Source: Acanthococcus lagerstroemiae (Eukaryota > Arthropoda > Insecta > Hemiptera > Eriococcidae). Taken from it: a stretch of 64,000 bases of DNA. Location: assembly GCA_031841125.1 (NCBI GenBank), contig CM063106.1, positions 38,994,001 through 39,058,000 on the forward strand. The letters run 5' to 3'. The position numbers were made by a program, and so were the translations under genes. The notes under the pieces were generated by a model. It was not told the DNA's origin and made no database searches. It saw only the letters and a program-made list of their open reading frames with translations. Shown piece after piece: positions 9,239 to 19,605 of the stretch; within the stretch, counting starts at the first letter, position 1; the number at the start of each line of letters is the position of its first letter.

Positions 9239-10137
9239 CAGGGCCGTAGCCAGGATTTAAGTGTGGGGGTGTTTTTCGATTAGGATGAATTTTTTGTTGG
9301 GGGGGGGGCTACAGATACCCCAAATTTATCCAATTGCGTGGATATATTTGACAAAAACTTCAACATTTTTTGAAACTCTCATTGTCATACTTTTTACAAA
9401 AAATGTGACAGATCCACCCTCCTCTCCCTCTCAAACCCATCTTGTCCGTGTTTTTCTTTTACCATTGGGGGAGGGCTTAGGGCCCTGTACTCTTCCGATG
9501 AACTAGGTACATTTTTGAAATATCCTAAATAACATACGAGGATTTCAAAATAATAATTTTCGTAACTGGCCTCAATAGAGTTGTTTGAGGGAACAAGGGG
9601 AATAAGTTGAAATTTTTCAAACAAAACCATAATATTATTTCAAATGGTGAACAGGGTGAATGAAATGGTTTTTGGTTCTTCGTCCATTTAAACTGAAAAA
9701 AATCAGTTATTTTCAAGGGTTTTCCGCGCTTGGATGGATGGACACAGCAATGGGCTTTCAAAGCTGGCCAATTCAAGGAAGTCGATTCTTAATTATTGGA
9801 AAACATTTTAAAAGTGTATACATATTTTTTGTTTTTTTTATTTCTGGTTTGAGATTTCAAAAATGTCCATCGATTAGCAAAATCCAAAATCAATCAGAAG
9901 TTGGCCAAATTTACCAAGTGTTGACTTTTTTATTATATTTTTATTATTATTACTATCATTATTATTATTGTTGTTGTTATGCAGGGCCATACCCAGGATT
10001 TAAGTAAGAGGAGAGGGGGCTTGGCTTAATCGCAGGTCCGCCCTCCTCTCCGTCTCAACCCATCGTTTTTTCGTGATTTCTTTTAGCCAATGGGAGGGGT
10101 TTGAACCCCTAAAACCCTCCCCGTCGGTACGGCCCTG
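9239..10137. mobile_element. Non-autonomous hAT-like element containing a second copy of its ends
   Basis: The outer ends are perfect inverted repeats (cagggccgta at 9239-9248, tacggccctg at 10128-10137) flanked by the perfect 8-bp duplication ccgaacac. The 8-bp duplication and the CAGGG-type terminus are hallmarks of the hAT superfamily. Inside, a second same-orientation left end (cagggccatacccaggattt at 9982-10001) repeats the outer left end. The sequence at about 9409-9487 (ccaccctcctctccctctca to gggccctg) repeats the true right end at about 10048-10137. The unit therefore looks like two copies of a small MITE with about 490 bp between them, moved as one block or rearranged after insertion. 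No transposase is encoded. Confidence 0.75.
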
Positions 10138-10138
10138 C
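9981..10138. repeat. Inner MITE copy within the hAT-like composite
   Basis: gcagggccatacc (9981-9993) pairs with ggtacggccctgc (10126-10138) at 12 of 13 positions. This copy lacks its own matching 8-bp flanks, and its right end is shared with the outer element. Confidence 0.6.
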
Positions 10139-10145
10139 CGAACAC

Positions 10146-10924
10146 TGAGTCATATAGTCTGGCGGCTAGAAACCACATAGTGGACTGTATTTTAAGACTC
10201 AAACTAAGACTTCGTCACACATGTTTAGCCTCAATCAAAGTCTCACAATGTCTTAAATATGTTTGACAAGGTTTTAAAATAGTCTTCGTGAGTTACGAAG
10301 AAGTTTTGAGGAGTCCTCTATAAGTCTGGAAGTATTCGATAGCCTGAGAAAAACCCGGAGAAGTTTTAAACCACGACTGACTCGTTAATTGATTAAGTGA
10401 GTAGTTCACTTTATATCTCATATCCTAAAGTCTTCTTTGATGATAAGGACGAGGAGGAGAGGCCACATCTTTAACAGACAATTTCGAACTGATTTAGTCA
10501 AGACGATTTTCTCCCAGAAGGGGTGGAGAGAAGGGGAGAAGAGAAGGCGTTTTCTGATGCATGAAGAGACTTGTTTTCTTTTCAAAGGCTTCATTTTGTC
10601 CCATTGTGTAGTGACGAATTTTCGTAACCCGTGGAAGAAATTTACACGAGATGAATTTTGCACCTTTTGCGACTAGTATTGTAGGGAGGAATTCACTTTC
10701 GACTGAATTTCTCAAGAATGAATTTACTGGCGAGTATTTACCGCACAGATAAATCTGCTCGATCGAACTTACTAGAGACGGTATCATTTGAAATGAAAAA
10801 TTGATGAGAACTTAAGTTCTGTGGTTTTGACTGACACAGATTCTCTACTCTTTTCTAGAAACTGGCTCTGTGTCAGTCAAGACTAGTGTACCCGAGTAAA
10901 TTTTTCAATAAAATTCATTCGACC
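10146..10924. other. No gene; degenerate agtctt/agtttt motif block and a hairpin
   Basis: 10160-10380 carries loosely repeated words of the type agtctta..aagttttga (see the related blocks near 15.0, 21.3, 34.2 and 42.3 kb). At 10830-10883 a ttgactgacacag arm pairs with ctgtgtcagtcaa to form a hairpin. Overlapping frames on both strands at 10418-10787 show no domain. Confidence 0.4.
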
Positions 10925-10949
10925 AATTGAAAAGAACATTTATTTTATT

Positions 10950-11543
10950 TTATTTATTTAAGATCCCCTCAACAGCCATTGGCAAATTACGGAGGAGACC
11001 GTTCTGAATTAATAATATAACTGTAAAATAAGAAAATACAGACTTGTTAAAAAAATAATAATAACAATGATAATAAGAATAAAAATGAAAATAAAACAAA
11101 ATGAAAAAAAAACCACAAAAAAAGCCCAAAAGATAAGGAAAAGAAAGAGAAAAAAATGGTACTGGTACCTCAGCCCTCTCCCACCCCCAAGGTCCCTCCA
11201 AACGCCGCTTAAACTTTGACCTGTCAGTATCAAATATGTCAGCCTCTGCGCATAGTCTAAGGAATTTTTCAGTAATTCTTATCATGTTATTCATAGGAGA
11301 AAATTCCATTTTAGCCGTTCGATATCGATGTAGTGGAAAAATTATCTTTCGCCTAGAATTAATTTTTGGAACCCCAAAGTTGATTTTTCCAAACAATTTT
11401 TCATCCTGAATATTTCCATGAATAAGGTCGTATACAAACATTACAGCTGTTATTTCCCTTCTTTTTTCTAGCGCGTGAAGTTCATAACCTATTAAGATTT
11501 CTTCTCGCGATAAATTTTCTGGGTAATACTCAAAGTCTTTCAA
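10950..11543 (-). pseudogene. LINE ORF2 C-terminal end with T-rich hydrophobic tail
   Basis: This frame begins in the conserved C-terminal part of a jockey/CR1-type ORF2 (HALEKRREITAVMFVYDLIHG, then a RRKIIFPLHRYRTAK block). It then runs into a phenylalanine/tyrosine-rich stretch of about 50 residues, produced by T-rich DNA at 11020-11160, and closes with GLLRNLPMAVEGI. The hydrophobic run is compositional and need not be a membrane segment. The frame overlaps the upstream fragment by 14 bases, so a frameshift separates them. Confidence 0.65.
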
Positions 11544-12218
11544 AAAGTGATATTTTCAGAAATCTGGATTGTATTTTTTCAACTTTACTAATCAGTTTTT
11601 TTGTACGTGGTAACCAAACCAGTACCCCATATTCCAAAATGGACCGAACAAATGAGTAATAAAGTATTTTTAATGTACTGATTTTCCGGAAATATGCAGT
11701 GTTTTTTACAATGAAATATGTCATTCTCCTCGCTTTATTGAGAGTCTCTTCAACGTGCTCATTGAAGGTGAGCTCTTTAACTAAAAGGACCCCCAAGTCC
11801 CTAACCCTATCAAGTCGAGCCAGAGCTACCCCATTGATGGTATATATATGCATAGGACATGCCCTTTTCCGCGTAAACGTTATACAGGCACATTTCCCAA
11901 TATTTAAAGGCTGTTTATTTTTTGTACTCCATTTAGTAAGTTCATGTAGACCTTCCTGAAGTTTTTGGTGGTCCTTCAAATCTCTAATACATAGTACAAT
12001 TTCACATCATCGGCATATAGGGATATATATATATAAATTTTGTATCACTGTGAGTAAGTCATTGATATATAATAGAAACAAGAGGGGACCAAAGTTTGAT
12101 CCTTGGGGCACTCCAGAGGGGCATTGTGTATGACATCCTACTTTTATAACAAACATACTGTGCTCTACCTAGTAAGTAAGAATGAAACAACGTGCACAAA
12201 TCATCAGAGAAGCCAAGG
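11530..12218 (-). pseudogene. LINE ORF2: reverse transcriptase palm end and thumb
   Basis: Minus-strand reading from 12218 downward gives LNDLGFSDDL, SGVPQGSNFGPLLFLLYIND (about 12118-12060) and YADDVKLYY with the catalytic ADD at about 12018-12000. The block downstream of the active site follows (LNIGKCACITF to VRSILEYGVLVW, 11950-11600). A frameshift around 11980 separates the catalytic box from the longer open frame 11979-11530. The core motif is still readable, which marks this as former RT-coding sequence. Confidence 0.75.
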
Positions 12219-12962
12219 TCATTTAGTTTTTTTATGAGGATGGCTCTTATTTATCGAATCAAAAGCCTTCTGAAAATCCGTGTATATAAGATCTACTGGC
12301 AAACTGGAATCCATTGCCTGCGTAATGTACTCTACAAAGTTTATCAGGTTCGTATTAATTGATCTTTCTCCTACAAAACTATGCTGGATAGGTGAAATAA
12401 TATTTTTAAGCTTAGGATATAATTTGCTATAAATTATCATTTCAAAAATTTTTGCTGGCATAGGGATCAGAGATATAGGTCGGTAGTTCTGAACGTTCTC
12501 ATAGGGTTCTTTCTTCGGGACTGGGACAATTTTTGAGATTTTCCATGCTGTAGAAAATGTATTCTTCTTTATAATCAGATTAAATAGGAAGGATAACGGT
12601 CGAAGTAAAAAACTTCTTACTCCTTTGTAAATGTAAGAAGGAATGTTATCCGGACCCCTTGAGCGCTTAACTTTTAATTGGGAGATAGCCACCTGTACAT
12701 CTGTTTTATTAATTGTTTTAATTGATATTGGAGAGCCTGAAGGCAGGTACTGCTGGTTAATGCTTAATGAACATTAGTTCTCGGAGATGTCTTTTGAATA
12801 TACCGAATGAAAGTACTCCGCAAATGCATTGGATATGTCTCCATTTTTCCTCTCTATCCAATGTATATCATAAATGAAATTATCAACACTTCTCCCCCGT
12901 GATTTTTTCGCATTAAATTCTCTCAAAAATTCTTGAGGGTTCTTGCTATAGTTTTGTTCCAA
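12219..12962 (-). pseudogene. LINE ORF2: reverse transcriptase N-terminal part
   Basis: The frame 12692-12219 encodes SRGPDNIPSYI, then WKISKIVPVPKK, NYRPISLIPMPAKIFE, IQHSFVGERS and DLIYTDFQKAFDSI. These are reverse transcriptase fingers and palm motifs in the usual order, with the first catalytic aspartate in TDFQKAFD. The preceding frame 12962-12774 is the endonuclease-RT linker (NPQEFLREFNAKKSRG). The two are separated by a break near 12770. Confidence 0.8.
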
Positions 12963-12966
12963 GTTA

Positions 12967-13990
12967 TCATTGTATTTTTGTAACGCTGTTTTGGTTAATT
13001 TTTTGTATTTCTCTTCTTAGAACTTTAAATGTCTCTAAATAATGCTGTTGACCAGTTTTTCGAAATCTTCTCCTAGCGCGTTCCTTCTCCCGAAGATTCC
13101 GAACTATTTCCGTGGTGTAGAAGAGTGGGTATTTATGCATTTTACGAGCATTAGTTTTGCGAAATATAGGAACGTATGTATTAATTATCTGACCTATAGT
13201 GCGACTGAAATACTTTTCAGCTTCCTCTACATCATTAATAGCATACATTGATTCCCAATTGGTATCCTTAAATGCAGAATAAAGACCTAAAAAGTCGGCC
13301 TTTGCATAGTTGAAACTTCTCAGATCACAGCTAGAGTGTCTATTTGTAAACGTACCATAAGCGAGTGGGAAAACGATTACTAAGGGAGGGTGATAAACAT
13401 CTTCTTTCAAGAGAAGTGATTCTCCCCGCTCAACTTCCACTACTACCTGATTTGTTATGACTAGATCTAAAAGTTTTTGTTGTACATTTAATACATTGTT
13501 AAGCTGTCTTAATTCACACACATTTAAGAAGCCCAGAAGATCCATTTTGGATTTTGATTAAATTCCGGAATATTGAAATCACCAAAGATCATCAGGTCAT
13601 TTCGTACCAGGTCAGGAAGCGATGATATCAGATCATAAATTCTCTAATATATCATTCTAGAACCCCTGGAGGGATATAGAATGAGCCGATATGTAACTCT
13701 CGTGAGGAGTTTGGCATTTTGACTTTAATCCAAACGCACTCATAGACCTCACTGTCAAACTCTGGGAAAAAAATCCTTGTAGAGAAGAGAAACTCTTTGA
13801 CTGCAAGTTAGGTTCCACCTCCACGACCCGGTCCTGCAGTTATAAACTTTCTGCCCTGCCTGTAAACTCGATAACTCATTATGTACCTACCTAACAAAAT
13901 TTTACGTTTAACTTTCTCTAACAAAATCCAAAGCCCTTTTTACAAATCTGAGCTCACATGTCATAGACGTATGTAAGAAAAAGGATTCTT
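12967..13990 (-). pseudogene. LINE ORF2: endonuclease domain and linker
   Basis: The longest intact piece, 13545-12967, starts inside the endonuclease (LNVQQKLLDLVITN; the catalytic D..H region is degraded) and continues through a basic linker (REKERARRRFRKTGQQHYLE). Upstream, at about 13600-13555, the minus strand still reads a DLMIFGDFNIPEFN-like motif. At about 13850-13660 it reads GRKFITAGPGRGGGT, then ECVWIKVKMP and HIGSFYIPPG. All are endonuclease blocks interrupted by stops. Confidence 0.7.
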
Positions 13991-14180
13991 TTATTCAGAA
14001 TACAAAAACTGTTACACGGTAAATTATCATTTTCTTCAAATTTTGTTTCTATTTTGCCCTGCTGTATAGATATGCCGTCCTGAACAACTGTTCTGTTTGC
14101 ACTGTAGGGGAAAATAGCATTGTTGGTAGGACGTCCAAATCGTACCGTCCGTCCATTTGACTATTAGCAAATCTACAAAT

Positions 14181-14990
14181 TACTATATTTTTCTGGGAAT
14201 GAAATCGGAAACTATTTCACCGGTAGTTTCCAATGTCACCACCGGAAAAGCTAATAACTTCAAAATTACTGATTATCGAGGAGAAAGGTCGAACAATTTG
14301 ACCATCATTACTCTAATAAGGTAACAAGAGATTCTGCTGCTACCATAATCGACTCGTGACGAAACCGGAGTCAATTATTCTAAATTATAAACGGGCCATC
14401 CAGAAAGTAGAGCCTTTGTCACCGGCGATTTCGTTCGACCACATAAGAGAATTGTTAAGGAAGGTGATAAAGACAACTGCAAGCAGGTTCCTAATTTCAT
14501 TTCGTAAAACTAGAACTGTACCCCAAATGACTACTATTTCAAAGAGCAATGCCGGGCTTGTTCCAAAGTTGCAAGATTAATCCCTAGCTGGGTAACAACG
14601 GATGGAATATTTCTAATGTATTCCACCACCTTCTTCCGCAGAGTCCACCTTAAAGTCGTATTCCAATTTTTGTCGCCTTTAATACAGAGCATTTTCAATT
14701 CTCTGTATCTGACTTCTACTTTTACTCAGTTTTCGGTAGTATGTACAACAGTAGCGGATTCAGCAAGCCTGAGAGGAACTCTTTAGAATGAATAAGAATT
14801 TAATTATTCCATGCCTTCCATGTCCCCTCTATTTCAGTCGGTAGTTTATTGAGTTTTGATCGATTCAGGATATTTCGCTATGTTGAAAACACCTTCCAAA
14901 GCATGTGCTAATTCAATTTTATCAAAGTTTGGAAATAATTTTTGGAACATTTTAACATATTTCACACTATTTCTTCTCTTTAGGAAGAAC
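14181..14990. other. Possible LINE 5' remnant; no supported gene
   Basis: Minus-strand words around 14640-14520 (RIENALY, then EYIRNIPSVVTQLG) faintly resemble a LINE ORF1 RRM region that would belong to the minus-strand element, but stops interrupt it. A cagtagcggattcag word at 14750-14764 resembles a hAT-type MITE terminus, with no partner end found nearby. The plus-strand frame 14356-14580 has no recognisable domain. Confidence 0.3.
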
Positions 14991-15240
14991 GGGATGCTTC
15001 CCTGCAATCCTTACGATTACAAACTTTTTTTAAATCAGCGTTCGGGAATCTTCAAGACTTTTCCATACTAGCTCAAGACTCTTTAAGGCACGTTGAAACT
15101 TCATTGAAATTGCTAAGGTTTTTCAAAACTCACTAATGACTCTATATGACCCGGCCAAATTTAATTTCAAGACTTTTTCAAGCCTTTTTATCATACTACA
15201 ATGTTTAATAACTTCTTATAGCCTCGCCGTATGACTTCTC
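14990..15240. repeat. Degenerate gactctttaagg/caagacttttc motif block
   Basis: Loosely repeated words (tcaagactttt, ctcaagactctttaagg, tgactctat, tcaagactttttcaag) recur every 10-30 bp. Similar blocks occur at about 10.2, 21.3, 34.2 and 42.2-42.6 kb. Confidence 0.4.
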
Positions 15241-17580
15241 ACGGTGACAAGTTGGGGTTGAGAAGGTAGCTTGGAGTCCAAACGGAGAGACAGTCTGAGG
15301 CAATATGAATATTCCTACACAAAATTTTAGTAAACCACGAGAAAGAATGGAAAAACAAGTTTACTTCGAATGTGACGACTGAATTCGGAAAATAAGATCT
15401 TTCAGATGGGGTAACCTGTTAGTATGGAGGGGGAGGATCTTCATCCATCTCTCTCTTGTGACGCTATGGGTCTGATTCTTTAAGGCTCGTACATGATTTC
15501 GAGACTCACGCTGACTTATTCAAAAGATTTTGTAACCTCTTTCTATGTTTACTTATGATTCCTCCAAATTAATTATGACTCATTACACTACGGTACAAAA
15601 CGAAATTCAATAAAATGTACAAAAACAGTAGGTATGAGGTCCTTCTAGAAATATTTTTCATGCTGAATTTCATGACGTTTGCGGTTTTTTTGAAGTAGGT
15701 CATATTTTCTTGTGAAAAATATCCCTGAAAACGAAGAAATGGTTAACAGAGTAGGTAATCAGTGTTGCTACTTTGGGGTTTTCAGTCAAAATAAGGGAAA
15801 TCAGACAGATTCTGTAAGAAGAACGTGATGTTCTACAGGAAAACTGATTGCGCCATCGTTCTCAGCGTTAAAAAATAATACAAGATCGACTAATCTGAAT
15901 CTTGTAAAAAAACAGGCTGTACCGTAGTGTTATGCTCATGTAAGTCACCCCATGATTATTTCAGATTTGTTTAAGTTTCAAGAAGGCACTTATTTGTAGA
16001 TTTGTTGACTGTTCTTGCTGATTGTTCAAGTCTTGTTGAAGCCTTTTTGCGACTTTTTTTTCAAACTTTATTAAAACTCTGTCCGATTTTATCAAGATTT
16101 TTAGCATGTCTGATTGGAGAAAAATCGTGAATTTTGTCATAAGAGCATGAAATTTGGTATGTTGAAGCTGAATGACATAGGCCTTAGTTTCAATATTGAA
16201 GATCACCAATTATCCCCTGGGTTCGCAATTGTGAAAAATGAGGGGTTCAAAATAATCCTGTATACTATCGTCATCTATTAACACAGGCCTTATAGTCGAA
16301 AACGTAAAGTTTTCAATATATTTTCAGTGCCACAAAAGTTTATAAACAGAATGGATGATAATTAGCCCTCTCTTCCAGACTCGTTTGCCACATATTCCCT
16401 AATTATTCTTCCCTGGGAAGACTGTCTCACCTGATGGATTCTCTAAGAGGTCTATTTTTTGCATCATTTCCCATTCAAACGTTTCCCTCTGAGAGGAGCC
16501 ATTGCTCTCATTGCCCTCCCCGTGTATCCACTGCGCTGAGGTACAACGCAGTGGCAACCCTTACTTATTATCTCGCCGATGGATGTAATTTCCTGTTTCT
16601 CCATTTTCCCCCGTCGATGTCGATGCTACCCAGCAGCTCTAATTCGCCATTAATTGAACCGAGTGATACGTGAAAACACGCTGTCGAAATCTGTCGCCGC
16701 TTTTTCGATTAAAATATTAAACACCAGTCCACAGCCTCGCAGCCATATCAAATTTATTTACATCGTAATTCGCAAACCCAGTACCGCATGTGCCCGTGCG
16801 TGCGGTGGTTCAATGCAAGATACTGACGGCATGTCTCCCGGGAGCCGAATCGTATAATACTTGCTAATAGCGTAAAGTTAAATAACGTTTGGGTACCCGA
16901 ACCTATTTGTTCATAGCTTCGGGGAGAAGCATTTTCAGTCTGTTTTTCTATCAAAAGATGGATAGGTTGTACATCTTCATATTTTTAATGTTTTTAATGC
17001 TGAAAAAACACACTTACAGTCTCACCCTCGAACCTCTTTAGATTAATGGGATACGTTTTTCGAAAATACCTTCGCAGCTACAGTAACGATATGCCAACAA
17101 GAAATGTTATTGAGGTGCTGGCTCGGCATCAGAATTTTTGTGGAATATGTGTATTTTATGGTGTTGACCCTTAAAAGGGATAAAACATTCATCTGCGAAC
17201 GAAAGGAGTACAATCTTCTCAATTTTTCGAAAAATGTTTATGAACATTTTTTATTTTGGCCGGTCAAAGGGATTATCATTGGACCCCCCCCCCAAGCGGC
17301 TGTATGAGCTATCCAGTTTTATTGAAACGCTCGACAAGCTGATAACAGCTACAAGTACAAGACTATCCTCAGAATCACAAGTGCCAATCCTGCGGCACCT
17401 TTACATGGAACAATGAAATTTGGAAATCATCTCTCTGTATATAGAAACCAAAACTCTTCCCCCTCCCCCTCCTAAAAAAACGCACTGCGGGTTGCCTACC
17501 TAGAAATTAGAAAAACTGCAGGGGCATATCAGCTACTTTCAAGGACATAATCTGTTCTAACATAAAAGATCTCCAAGTTT
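15241..17580. other. Unique A+T-rich sequence, no gene supported
   Basis: No domain-bearing frame is present. The interval 16430-16860 is richer in G+C and carries frames of 66-82 residues on both strands without family features. Poly(C) tracts occur near 17285. Confidence 0.4.
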
Positions 17581-17582
17581 TA

Positions 17583-17628
17583 AGACATAACCGACATAAT
17601 AAGACATAAAAAGACATAAAATGACATA
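17583..17628. repeat. Short tandem array of gacataa units
   Basis: Five imperfect units of about 10 bp (gacataaccgacataataagacataaa and so on) are present. The array lies in A-rich sequence and looks like a small degenerate microsatellite. Confidence 0.6.
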
Positions 17629-17762
17629 ATTACCCATAATCTTCAAGATCACAAATCGCTGCGGGTTGCTTACCCTGCCCCTTGATTGCTCAATTCTCCA
17701 GGGGTAGCCACCCTCAGGAGGGGTTCATGGTTGTGGAGGAAGCTGGTTTAAAATAAAAATTC

Positions 17763-18041
17763 CTCCTCGAGGCTGGTAACGTGATTCCGCGGCGAGTTAG
17801 GGCCGCTTGACGGAGTGGGAGAAAAAGGTGTGTCCAATTTTAAAAGCGTTTTTCCCAGAAACGTATTTTCGCGCCTTCTCGTTACACTCATCTTTGACCG
17901 CTTGTATCTCCGGAACAAAAAACGCTACAAATCTCGCAGATAGCTCGTTGAAATGGGCATTCATTCCTCTATTACGTACTGTCCCTAACTCAAAATTCGT
18001 CGGATTGAGAAAGTTACCCCTTTCTATAGAAACGGCCACAA
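17763..18041 (+). repeat. Dispersed repeat A, copy 1
   Basis: This 279-bp segment is repeated in the same orientation at 49476-49752 with an estimated 85-90% identity by eye. It runs from ctcctcgaggctggtaacgt to aacggccaca. Shared words include ttagggccgcttgacggagt and ttgtatctccggaacaaaaa. It has no terminal inverted repeats and no coding signature; frames on both strands are incidental. It may be part of a longer element. The other copy is cut at its right edge by a MITE. Confidence 0.75.
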
Positions 18042-19600
18042 TTTGTGTCCAGAAAAGGGCAAAGCTGGTTTAACAACCAATTTTTTAATAAGTCTAAGTG
18101 ATTTATTTTAAGAATCGTGTTATTTTTCACCGTTTCTGACTTTCTTTTACGGTTAATAAACATTTTTGCTAACGAGATTTACGTGTCTGAGTGTGTTATT
18201 ATATTTTTAAATGGGACACATAAAAAAGGGGATTTTTTCTTCGACTGCACTTAGCTCGGTACAATGCTTTCGCGTCAATATAACAACACGAAAGACCTGT
18301 GGAAATGTTTGGAAGAGTTGTACGCGTGAGATACCTAGAGTGTTCAGCATTCCCGCGGTTAGAGCGTCAGTGGTGCCACAGGTACCTCTTCTAACCCGGT
18401 TTTGTCAAAAGTACATTTTTTGAGAAATCCCTTTTGTTTGGACTACTCAATTGCAAAAAATTGTGGAAATGGAAAGAAGGAATAGAGAAGATAACACGTG
18501 TTTTCTGCTTCTATCAACAACAATCTAATCTTAATTATCCGTACCGTAATACTAATATAGTGGTGCCAGTAAGATTGATAAATTACTTTTGCAAAAAAAC
18601 CTGACCCCTTCAAACTATACCATAGGCAAGTGTCCATGCAAGTGACCAACACTGGTTGTCTATCGATTAGATATTGCGAAAATTACGCGTGGTTGCCGGG
18701 ATATATTATGTATAGTAAATAACGTATCCATAGCTATTCGCGATGTTCGGGATCGATGACTAGAAGGCTTAGACGTACACATGTAGGTACTTTGGGTAAG
18801 AACGGAGCTGGGGGATTTAACGTTTCTTGCCTTCCGTTCCGGAGCGACGACGGCGAACGTCGTTTCGCGAAGTGTGCGAGGAAATGGTGTGCATCCGACG
18901 CGGAGAGGTAGTTTATAAATACCATCGAAAAGTTTTTGGTACTTGGAAATGACAGAACTGTACAAAATAATACTCCCTCGGCGAGAGCTGCAAATTTCCT
19001 GAAGAATATTGCCGTCTTTTAAACTGGTAACGGGCGTAAAATTGGATCTTGTTTGCAAAATGATTTAAAAGGCGGGCGCGCGAAACCAGATTTCAGTCTA
19101 CGCGGGGCACTCTTATTCGCGTCAACTTTTCGCTCTCGGGCTCCGTGGGGAGTATTCCGCCAAATTCGTTATTAATTTCATTAAGAAGTGAGAAAGTGAT
19201 AATCTGTATGATAATAATTCCATTCCATATTTATGAAGTCGCGCCGTCGTTGAAAAGAATAAATTAACGAGCTTACAAAACCGGATTATTTGAAAAATTT
19301 ATAATACACTATCGAGTCCGCCCGGGGAAAATGACAAACGCTGATTGGTAACACAACACGAGGGTTATTTCAACGATCTTTTTGGACGAATAACAATGCG
19401 AATGTTTCATTATCAACTTTTTAAATCACTACTAAAAAATTTACCAAAAAAAAAAAAGAGAGAGACCAGTAACAGCAGGGAGGCTTAAATTTGCACAGTT
19501 TCACCTCTCTTTCGATATTAGAGAGCACTGCCGGCTTCACGGTTCTACTCAGTTGCTGATATGGGTTTTACATATTGGATAGACTTTTCAGCGTGACACC
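18042..19600. other. Unique sequence, no gene supported
   Basis: No protein family or element is recognised. The region around 18700-19200 is more G+C-balanced and looks less decayed than the transposon relics. An (ag)-rich run sits at 19446-19465. Confidence 0.4.
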
Positions 19601-19605
19601 ACCGC

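Larger units (their letters stand above)
10925..14180 (-). mobile_element. Decayed jockey/CR1-type LINE, minus strand
   Basis: The relic spans about 3.25 kb. In minus-strand order it holds an endonuclease (about 14100-13400), a linker, a reverse transcriptase (about 12690-12000), a C-terminal domain (about 11980-11530) and a terminal T-rich coding stretch that ends in a GLLRNLP block and an A-rich tail (plus strand 10930-10965, ttattttattttatttattt). Stops and frameshifts break it into at least five frames. Possible ORF1 remnants continue toward about 14650, but I cannot support them firmly. No target-site duplication was identified. Confidence 0.8.

Noticed and set aside
10418..10787. Three overlapping frames on both strands
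   Set aside because: Mutual overlap, no family features and ordinary composition indicate chance open frames.
16434..16673. 79-residue frame with a signal-peptide-like start
   Set aside because: It has no splice or family support, and opposing frames of similar length overlap nearby.
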